Shown: in pieces, positions 1 to 4,834 of the stretch
How the letters are laid out: each line of letters opens with the position of its first letter
How positions within the stretch are numbered: the first letter of the stretch is position 1
Source: Bradyrhizobiaceae bacterium
GTDB taxonomy: Bacteria > Pseudomonadota > Alphaproteobacteria > Rhizobiales > Hyphomicrobiaceae
NCBI GenBank assembly: GCA_947475855.1
Contig: CANJPN010000442.1
Span: 1 to 5,563 of the forward strand
Reading direction: 5' to 3'
Length of the DNA: 5,563 nucleotides
The notes under the pieces: generated by a model
Told to the model about the DNA's origin: nothing
Seen by the model: only the letters and a program-made list of their open reading frames with translations
Databases searched by the model: none
Position numbers and translations under genes: made by a program

Positions 1-387
1 GCCGCGGAATTGCTTGCAGCCATCGACCAGCGCATGAACGAGAACATGACGAGGCCGGGCTCTGTCGAATTCGCGACGGTGTTCGACGAGATCATCGGCA
101 AGTCGAAGCCGATTGCCGAGGGCAATCGCCAGAACCTGATGCCGGTCGCAGCCTTCCGTCCCGTCGCTTCGGCCTCGAATTCAGCCCCCGTGATGCCTGT
201 GCCGATCGATCGGACAGCGTCTCATCCCATTCCGCCGATGCCCGTGCGCGCCGAACCATCCCGGCTGACGCCACCACAACCAGCCCCGGCTCAACGCCCT
301 GCCCTCGCCGAGCCTCCGCCGCGCCTGCAATGGGCCCCGCCGAGCTTCGCCGATCGCTCCCTCAAGCCTCTCGGCTTCCCGGACTGA
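1..387 (+). CDS. C-terminal part of an unrecognised protein with a proline-rich tail (5' end outside window)
   Basis: The frame is open from the first base to a TGA at 385-387, giving 128 visible residues. I do not recognise the family. Roughly the first 45 residues are of mixed charge and look helical and folded. From about residue 60 onward the chain is rich in Pro and Ala (PPMP, PPQPAPAQ, EPPPR) and looks disordered, ending in GFPD. No Shine-Dalgarno sequence precedes the possible starts at 10 (TTG), 34 (ATG) or 46 (ATG), so the gene most likely begins upstream of the window. It is the only plus-strand gene and converges on the minus-strand cluster, so it is probably unrelated to that cluster. 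The minus-strand frame over 181-489 is Arg/Cys-rich and looks like a shadow. Coding status is likely; function is unknown. Confidence 0.6.
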   Translation, partial: AAELLAAIDQRMNENMTRPGSVEFATVFDEIIGKSKPIAEGNRQNLMPVAAFRPVASASNSAPVMPVPIDRTASHPIPPMPVRAEPSRLTPPQPAPAQRPALAEPPPRLQWAPPSFADRSLKPLGFPD

Positions 388-411
388 ACGACAGAATAGC
401 GACAGGCATCG

Positions 412-430
412 TTCGCGAGCTCGTCGCGAA
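412..430 (+). terminator. Hairpin downstream of the left-edge gene, possible terminator
   Basis: A perfect 7-bp inverted repeat (TTCGCGA at 412-418, TCGCGAA at 424-430) with a 5-nt loop lies 24 nt after the plus-strand stop codon. No T-tract follows, so it is not a classical intrinsic terminator. It could still be a transcript-end or 3'-protecting hairpin of the kind seen in GC-rich genomes. Confidence 0.35.
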
Positions 431-476
431 GCCCGGCGATTGAGAACCTTACCGCCCGGCCGAACACCTTCGCAAC

Positions 477-495
477 CGGCGCAATTCATGCGCCG
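477..495 (-). terminator. Hairpin downstream of the Bug-family gene, possible terminator
   Basis: A perfect 7-bp inverted repeat (CGGCGCA at 477-483, TGCGCCG at 489-495) with a 5-nt loop sits 11 nt beyond the TAG stop (507-509) of the minus-strand solute-binding protein gene. There is no U-tract on either strand. Its place right after the last gene of the minus-strand run supports a role as transcript-end hairpin, but termination itself is inferred. Confidence 0.4.
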
Positions 496-506
496 CAGGC
501 AGCCGC

Positions 507-1541
507 CTACCCCTTGACGATTTCGGCGATGATTTTCACCACTTCGGCCGGCAGCTTCGTCGTTTCGTCGACGATCCGATCGAGTTCTTCGCCGCTGGCA
601 GGTTCGATGATGATCCGCCGTTGCGCCATCGTCTCGCGAAACTGCTTGTCCGCAATCATCTCACCAAACGCCTTGCGAAGCGCCGTTAGCCGCTCCGCGG
701 GAACCCCCGGTGTCGTCAGGATCGAACGCCCGATTTCAGCCGATCCCGCTATCGCACGTAGCGTTGCCTTCCCCATCGCATCGAGCCCGACCTCTTCCAG
801 CACAGGCACGTTCGGCAACAGCGGATGCCGCTTCAACGCTGCTTGATAGACGATGACGCGCTCCCCTTTCGTAATCCATTCGGGATTGCGCACCATCGTG
901 CTGGCGAGCCCGTTCGCACCCACGAGATCGACCTCGCCACGCTCGAGCGCCAGGATCATGTCCTGCGATCCAGGATAGCCCACGAGGATCTTGATCTTTG
1001 TCCCCGCCAGCCGGTTGAGAGCCGTCGGAAAGATGTTTGCCGGCGACGCCCCCGCAGTCGCCGCCGCCACCACTTGGTTGCGGCGCAAATCCTCGAAAGT
1101 CTTGAACGTCGACTTGTCCGGATGCTGCCCCATTCCGAAATCGATATTGTCGACGAGCCGCCCGATGTACGACATCTCGGTAAGCTTGAAGCCGGCCTTT
1201 TCCCCCTGCACCATCGTATCGAGGGGCAACGTCTGCGCCAACGTCGCGAGCACCGTGCCGTCCTTGGACGCAAGCCCGTACATGTAGCGGGCGGCAACGA
1301 CGCTCCCCGCGCCGGGCATGTTCTGCGGAATGATCGCTGGATTCCCCGGTATGAACCGGCCCAGAAACTCCGCCGCGATCCGACCGTAGATGTCGTAACC
1401 ACCACCCGGCGTATAGCCGATCACCAAGCGAAGCTGCTTGCCCTTGTAGAAGTCGGCGACAGGTTCCGCCTGTGCGCTACCAGCCAGCGCCAGCATCCCC
1501 GCCAATGCCGATGAGATGACGGCTCTGAGCAGAAGCACCAT
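507..1541 (-). CDS. Bug-family (TctC-type) periplasmic solute-binding protein
   Basis: This is a 344-residue secreted receptor of the tripartite tricarboxylate transporter type, which binds a small, usually carboxylated, solute in the periplasm. Residues 1-25 form a Sec signal peptide: Arg6, a hydrophobic stretch, then AQA before Glu26. The mature protein starts with the family hallmark FYKGK and the ligand loop YTPGGGYD (43-50), whose Asp50 sits where Bug proteins contact the ligand. The second loop is PGAGS (76-80). Length is normal for the family. The ATG (1539-1541) has a good ribosome binding site, GAGAGGA, about 7 nt upstream. The gene lies 51 bp after the amidase and is probably the last of the operon. 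No TctA/TctB membrane genes are nearby, so it may be an orphan receptor using a permease elsewhere. Family assignment is firm; the ligand is unknown. Confidence 0.93.
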   Translation of the reverse strand: MVLLLRAVISSALAGMLALAGSAQAEPVADFYKGKQLRLVIGYTPGGGYDIYGRIAAEFLGRFIPGNPAIIPQNMPGAGSVVAARYMYGLASKDGTVLATLAQTLPLDTMVQGEKAGFKLTEMSYIGRLVDNIDFGMGQHPDKSTFKTFEDLRRNQVVAAATAGASPANIFPTALNRLAGTKIKILVGYPGSQDMILALERGEVDLVGANGLASTMVRNPEWITKGERVIVYQAALKRHPLLPNVPVLEEVGLDAMGKATLRAIAGSAEIGRSILTTPGVPAERLTALRKAFGEMIADKQFRETMAQRRIIIEPASGEELDRIVDETTKLPAEVVKIIAEIVKG

Positions 1542-1556
1542 GTCCCATTCCTCTCT

Positions 1557-1581
1557 GTGCAGTCCTTGTGATCGGCTGCAC
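1557..1581 (-). other. Intercistronic stem-loop just ahead of the Bug gene's ribosome binding site
   Basis: GTGCAG (1557-1562) and CTGCAC (1576-1581) are perfect reverse complements separated by 13 nt. In the minus-strand transcript the stem ends immediately before the AGAGAGGA ribosome binding site of the Bug gene. It occupies about half of the 51-nt gap between amidase and Bug gene. It could act as an mRNA-processing or stabilising element that sets binding-protein levels apart from enzyme levels; a 6-bp stem may also be chance. Confidence 0.3.
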
Positions 1582-1592
1582 GCAATTGGACC

Positions 1593-2786
1593 TTAACCGC
1601 GCACCACGCCGCAGTGCCGCGCCAACTCACACGCCAGATCGAGCAGCGCCTCGTCGCCGCCGGCCCAGCCCAGCAGCGAGAACCCGACAGGACAGCCCGT
1701 GACTGTCCCCGCCGGAATCGTCACCTGAGGCAGCCCGCCCAGACCCGCCAGCGATGTAAATCGCATCACGCGCAGGCGGAACGAATCCATCGAGCGCGCA
1801 TCGAGATCGGGCTTCGGTGCAATCGAGGGCGACGTCGGCATCACCATGATCGTTCCAGGTGCCAACATTGCGCGGACGTGCGCCCGGCCGGCGGCCACCG
1901 CCTTCCGACCCGCCTCGGCCTGTTCCGCCGTTACCGACGATGCGAACACCACGCGCTCCTTGATGCCGGGACCGAGGGTCGGCTTGTCGCGCGACACGAA
2001 TTCACCGAACGTCTCCCAGACCTCGCGCGCCTGCACGATGCGGAAGCCTTCGCACCAGTCATCGAGCCCCGCGGCGGCCGCGATCATCTCCTCGCCGACC
2101 GGCAATGAAGGCGCCGCGCGCGCAAGAAACTCGCGGCACACTTCGCCCACCGGCTCGTCCACCACCTTGAATGCATCCTTCGCGACGAGCAGCCGCGTCA
2201 CCGGCTGCTTCACCGCCTCGCCACGCAACAGCACGCGCCCGACGATCCGCAAGAGCCCCGCCGACTGCGCGAACCAGCCGGCAGCATCGAAAGTCGGCGC
2301 CATCGCCATCGCGCCCGTCAGATCGACGCGACCGTGCGTGGTGCGGATGCCGTAGATTCCGTTGAACGACGCCGGGATACGGATCGATCCCGCCGTATCG
2401 CTGCCGAGCGCGATGTCGCACGCCCCCGCACCGCATGCCGCCGCAGACCCGCTCGACGACCCACCGGGAATTCGCCCCGGCGCGCGCACGTTGGCGGGCA
2501 TGCCGTAGTGGGCATTGATCCCGACCATCGAATAGAACAGCTCCTCGCAGATCGTCTTAGCCGTGATCGTCGCGCCCGCGTCGATCAGCTTCTGCACCGC
2601 CGACGCATGTCGCGTCGCAGGCGCCTGCGCGGCGAGCCATTCCGGACTGCCGCCGCCGGTCCGCGTGCCCGCGATATCGTACATGTCCTTTACGACGACC
2701 GACAGCCCCGCCAGCGGCCCGCTCGACGCGCCCCGGATCGGCGCGTCGAGATCGTGCGGAACGTAGAAAGATCCGTTGACGCCCAT
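1593..2786 (-). CDS. Amidase-signature family hydrolase, AMI1-like
   Basis: This is a cytoplasmic amidase of 397 residues that would hydrolyse an amide to acid and ammonia. The Ser-cisSer-Lys triad is visible: Lys33 in VVVKD, cis-Ser110 in PGGSSSGS, and nucleophile Ser134 in DTAGSIRIP. The spacings (77 and 24 residues) equal those of plant indole-3-acetamide hydrolase AMI1 (K36/S113/S137, recalled), and the similarity continues in the FDAAGWFA region and in GPGIKER. This makes an arylacetamide-like substrate plausible but not proven. ATG (2784-2786) overlaps the upstream TGA by one base (TGATG). A GTG directly before it (2787-2789) would give a 4-base GTGA overlap and one extra residue. Either way translation is probably coupled to the deacetylase-like gene. 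The stop is TAA at 1593-1595. No signal peptide is seen. Confidence 0.93.
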   Translation of the reverse strand: MGVNGSFYVPHDLDAPIRGASSGPLAGLSVVVKDMYDIAGTRTGGGSPEWLAAQAPATRHASAVQKLIDAGATITAKTICEELFYSMVGINAHYGMPANVRAPGRIPGGSSSGSAAACGAGACDIALGSDTAGSIRIPASFNGIYGIRTTHGRVDLTGAMAMAPTFDAAGWFAQSAGLLRIVGRVLLRGEAVKQPVTRLLVAKDAFKVVDEPVGEVCREFLARAAPSLPVGEEMIAAAAGLDDWCEGFRIVQAREVWETFGEFVSRDKPTLGPGIKERVVFASSVTAEQAEAGRKAVAAGRAHVRAMLAPGTIMVMPTSPSIAPKPDLDARSMDSFRLRVMRFTSLAGLGGLPQVTIPAGTVTGCPVGFSLLGWAGGDEALLDLACELARHCGVVRG

Positions 2787-3667
2787 CACCCGCCCACCCG
2801 CTGTGGCTGCGTGCGATACCAGTCAAGGATCTTTGCGCCGTCCCAGGCAGCGACACCAGGACGGCTCAGCATGTCCGCGAAAGCCCGCCGCACGTGTGCG
2901 ATACGATGCGGCATGCCAGACAGGTAGGGATGCATGGCAATCGACAGAAATTTCGGCCTCTCGGCAGACTCCGCATAAAGACACTCGAACTGATCCATGG
3001 CCCGGCGATAAATCTCGTCCGAGGGATGGTTCTGCAACGCCATCATCACGATGTCGTGCAACTCGAAATTGTAGGGTAACGCAACGATTGGCTTGTGACT
3101 GGTCTTCAACGTCACCGGCTCGTCGTCGAGCACCCAATCGCCGATGTATTCGATACCTGCCGCCGATAGATGGTCGAGCGTATCGAACGTCTGCGTGAGG
3201 CCCGGTCCGAACCAGCCGCGCGGCTTCTGTCCCCAGAATTTCGAGATGATGTCGACGGACTTGTCGATCACCGCCTTCTGGTCCTCGAGCTTGTGCATCG
3301 GCACCTGGTCGAAACCGTGCGCGTTGAGTTCCCATCCGGCCTCCGCGCAAGCGCGTGCCACCTGCGGATAGGTCTCGCACACACGCGCGTTGAGCGTCAC
3401 AGTCGGCGAAATCCCGAGGTCATGGAACATCCGCTTCAACCGCCAGAACCCGACGCGCATGCCGTACTCGTGCCAGCTCCAGTTGGGATGGTCCGGCAGC
3501 ATCGGCACACCCTGCGGCGGCGAGATCACCATACGCGCCATCGGCCGGCTCATATCCCATTCCTCGAGCGCCAATAGCGGCCATACGATGAGCCGGAGCC
3601 CATCGGGCAATTTCAACGGCGCGCGCGTCTCGATCGGTGAAAAGGGAAGTCTCTCCCTGGGATGCAT
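2786..3667 (-). CDS. NodB/PuuE-type polysaccharide deacetylase-like hydrolase
   Basis: This 293-residue protein belongs to the carbohydrate esterase 4 / PuuE allantoinase-like fold, whose members hydrolyse C-N bonds of N-acetyl sugars or of ureides. Visible motifs are LALEEWD (32-38) at the position of the catalytic-Asp motif; WHEYGMRVGFWRL (65-77); NAHGFDQ (115-121), the H-bulge motif; GWFGPGLTQTFDTLD (151-165), matching the R/SPG-type motif; and MHPYLSGMPHR (245-255), the His-containing last motif. The region around 65-95 resembles PuuE allantoinases more than chitooligosaccharide deacetylases. The second His of the usual HxxxH metal pair is Gln121, and the motif-1 Asp is Glu. No signal peptide is seen, so it is probably cytoplasmic. 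I chose ATG 3665-3667 because GGAG lies 7 nt upstream; the frame stays open to a TTG at 3736 that lacks a ribosome binding site. Its stop overlaps the amidase start. Confidence 0.85.
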   Translation of the reverse strand: MHPRERLPFSPIETRAPLKLPDGLRLIVWPLLALEEWDMSRPMARMVISPPQGVPMLPDHPNWSWHEYGMRVGFWRLKRMFHDLGISPTVTLNARVCETYPQVARACAEAGWELNAHGFDQVPMHKLEDQKAVIDKSVDIISKFWGQKPRGWFGPGLTQTFDTLDHLSAAGIEYIGDWVLDDEPVTLKTSHKPIVALPYNFELHDIVMMALQNHPSDEIYRRAMDQFECLYAESAERPKFLSIAMHPYLSGMPHRIAHVRRAFADMLSRPGVAAWDGAKILDWYRTQPQRVGG

Positions 3668-3676
3668 CGGCAGTCT

Positions 3677-3727
3677 CCGGCGGTAATGTCGAATGGGGCG
3701 GCACCTTGGCACGAACCCGACCGCCGG
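3677..3727 (-). promoter_or_regulatory. Leader stem that would cover the ribosome binding site of the deacetylase-like gene
   Basis: On the minus strand CCGGCGGT (3727-3720) is perfectly complementary to ACCGCCGG (3684-3677), an 8-bp pairing across 35 nt. The last two bases of the 3' arm are the first two of the GGAG ribosome binding site (3678-3675) before the ATG at 3667. A folded stem would therefore hinder ribosome access. A second complementary pair is interleaved with it (GGGGCGG 3749-3743 with CCGCCCC 3701-3695), allowing a pseudoknot or alternative folds. The sequence match is direct; regulation is inferred. Confidence 0.35.
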
Positions 3728-3731
3728 CCAA

Positions 3732-3760
3732 CCCAACCCAACCCGCCCCTTCCCAACCCC
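3732..3760 (-). promoter_or_regulatory. G-quadruplex motif in the leader of the deacetylase-like gene
   Basis: The minus (coding) strand carries six runs of three or four G within 29 nt, seen as C-runs on the plus strand at 3732-3734, 3737-3739, 3742-3744, 3746-3749, 3752-3754 and 3757-3760. The loops are only 1-2 nt. A seventh G4 run follows at 3772-3775. Tracts of this number and spacing satisfy the usual quadruplex rule with room to spare. The 3' half is a GGGTT repeat. It lies 65-93 nt upstream of the ATG, so it could form in DNA on the non-template strand or in the 5' leader RNA. Confidence 0.6.
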
Positions 3761-3779
3761 GCGTGATTAAACCCCGCGT
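3755..3779 (-). promoter_or_regulatory. 10-bp direct repeat around a -10-like hexamer, possible promoter/operator
   Basis: ACGCGGGGTT occurs twice in the same orientation on the minus strand (3779-3770 and 3764-3755), a 15-bp period. Between and partly within the copies lies TTTAAT (3771-3766), which matches five of six bases of a sigma70 -10 box. The -35 side is weak (TTCAGC, 16 bp upstream). The arrangement looks like a promoter whose -10 is flanked by two protein-binding half sites, giving the deacetylase-amidase-Bug genes their own start. The promoter call is tentative. Confidence 0.3.
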
Positions 3780-3870
3780 CATTCTCGGCTGAAGAACTCG
3801 CCAAGCAGAACAATGCCGGCGTTCAAAGACGAAAGCCGCCGAAGGCTACTCTCGGCCATCAACGAAAACG

Positions 3871-4695
3871 TCAATCCCACCGCCACGCGGCGTAGGCGTG
3901 CCCTTGCGCGAGCTGCGGCTGCATGAACACCGGCCTGCGATCGCCGATCGCACCGAGCAACGCAATCCAGTTCAGCAGCTCTCCACCTATGTTTCCAGCA
4001 GCCAGCATGCGGTCGCTCGTCGCCTCGTTGAGCAGGTCGTTCACCTGCCCCATCTCCATGTGCATCTGCACCCGCTTGGCCCAACCCGGATCCGGCGTAC
4101 CCGACCGCGAGCCCAGCTTCATCCGCGGCCCGCCGATCTCCAGCGAAAACGAGCCGCTGGCGAGAATCGCAACCCGCAGGTTTGCCGGCCAACCTTCGAT
4201 CGTTTCGCGCACCATCTGCCCTAGCGCATGGCACCGCTTCGACAACGGCAGCGGCGGCACGAGACCGTTTACGAAGATCGGCACGATCGGAACATTCATC
4301 CGAGGCGTCAGAAAATGCAGCGGCACGAGGATAGAATGATCGATCTGGAAATCCTGCAGCAACGACAGATCGAAACCAGCGCCCAGCCCCTTCGCGAACA
4401 GGTGTGTCGCGAATTTTCCGTCGACCGGCACCGTATAGCTCGGCATGGCCGTACGATCGTTCGGCCCCACCACCTTCTCCGCGATACCGACCGCAAACGT
4501 CGGCAAGTTGTCGAGAAAGAACGTGTTGAGATGGTCGCTGTCGAACACCACGATCAGATCGGGCTGCACCGCTTCCAGGTGCCGGGCCACTTCGGCATAG
4601 AGCAGCGCCGTTTCACAATTCGGCCCCAGCCGTCGCACTTGTTCCGGGAATGCGGGCGTGTGCGGCACACCGAATGCAGCAACGACTTCAGCCAT
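3871..4695 (-). CDS. LigB-family (class III extradiol) dioxygenase homologue lacking the catalytic His
   Basis: The 274-residue protein matches the LigB fold of non-haem Fe(II) extradiol dioxygenases, such as the protocatechuate 4,5-dioxygenase beta subunit, which open catechol-type rings. The metal ligands are present: His12 in VPHTPAF, His55 in DSDHLN, and Glu239 in GGELLNW (LigB His12, His61, Glu242). His120 in IDHSILVPL matches LigB His127. At the acid/base His195 of LigB (GGMSHQ) this protein reads GSFSLE, with Leu185. It may therefore be a subfamily with different chemistry, or inactive. ATG 4693-4695 is chosen because GGAGGAG lies 8 nt upstream and the conserved N-terminus begins at once; an upstream in-frame GTG at 4848 would add 51 unrelated residues overlapping the neighbouring gene. 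Its stop is 203 bp before the deacetylase-like gene. Confidence 0.88.
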   Translation of the reverse strand: MAEVVAAFGVPHTPAFPEQVRRLGPNCETALLYAEVARHLEAVQPDLIVVFDSDHLNTFFLDNLPTFAVGIAEKVVGPNDRTAMPSYTVPVDGKFATHLFAKGLGAGFDLSLLQDFQIDHSILVPLHFLTPRMNVPIVPIFVNGLVPPLPLSKRCHALGQMVRETIEGWPANLRVAILASGSFSLEIGGPRMKLGSRSGTPDPGWAKRVQMHMEMGQVNDLLNEATSDRMLAAGNIGGELLNWIALLGAIGDRRPVFMQPQLAQGHAYAAWRWD

Positions 4696-4751
4696 AGGAA
4701 TCACTCCTCCATCACGCGCACCCGGAAAGAGTGCAACGGGATGAGGGCACG

Positions 4752-4777
4752 GTACAAGTCCAGCATCGCACTGTGCG
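4752..4777 (-). promoter_or_regulatory. Palindrome and -35-like element upstream of the dioxygenase gene
   Basis: The 139-bp gap between autotransporter and dioxygenase gene holds a perfect 11-nt palindrome, CGCAC-T-GTGCG (4767-4777), about 72 bp upstream of the start codon. Ten bases downstream of it on the minus strand is TTGTAC (4757-4752), a four-of-six match to a -35 box, but no good -10 follows at 16-18 bp. An activator-site-plus-weak-promoter arrangement is possible; the evidence is thin. Confidence 0.2.
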
Positions 4778-4834
4778 GAATTCGACAGGCGATCGTCCCG
4801 GCGAAGAGGCCTCTCCAGCCTCAGCGATGACGTC

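Noticed and set aside
181..489. 102-residue minus-strand open frame over the left-edge gene and the convergent gap
   Set aside because: Arg/Cys-rich with no motif and no good ribosome binding site; the plus-strand frame is open to the edge and has more normal composition.
825..1514. 229-residue plus-strand open frame opposite the Bug gene
   Set aside because: Arg/His-rich, low-complexity-like translation with no recognisable motif, antisense to a clear family member; a high-GC shadow frame.
2334..2927. 197-residue plus-strand open frame opposite the amidase and deacetylase-like genes
   Set aside because: Extremely Arg-rich translation spanning the junction of two well-supported genes; shadow of GC-rich codon usage.
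3668..3736. Upstream extension of the deacetylase-like protein to a TTG at 3736
   Set aside because: The extra 23 residues are unrelated to the family, the TTG lies inside the G-tract region without a ribosome binding site, and the ATG at 3667 has GGAG at good spacing.
3834..3847. Possible terminator hairpin (AGCC/GGCT) after the dioxygenase stop
   Set aside because: Only a 4-bp stem and an interrupted T-rich stretch; too weak to call.
4805..4814. Palindrome AGAGGCCTCT after the autotransporter stop as a terminator
   Set aside because: It has no loop and no T-tract, so it cannot form a normal terminator hairpin; a short palindrome of this size is easily chance.
4228..4830. 200-residue plus-strand open frame opposite the dioxygenase homologue
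   Set aside because: Arg/His-rich, no motif, antisense to conserved LigB motifs; shadow frame.
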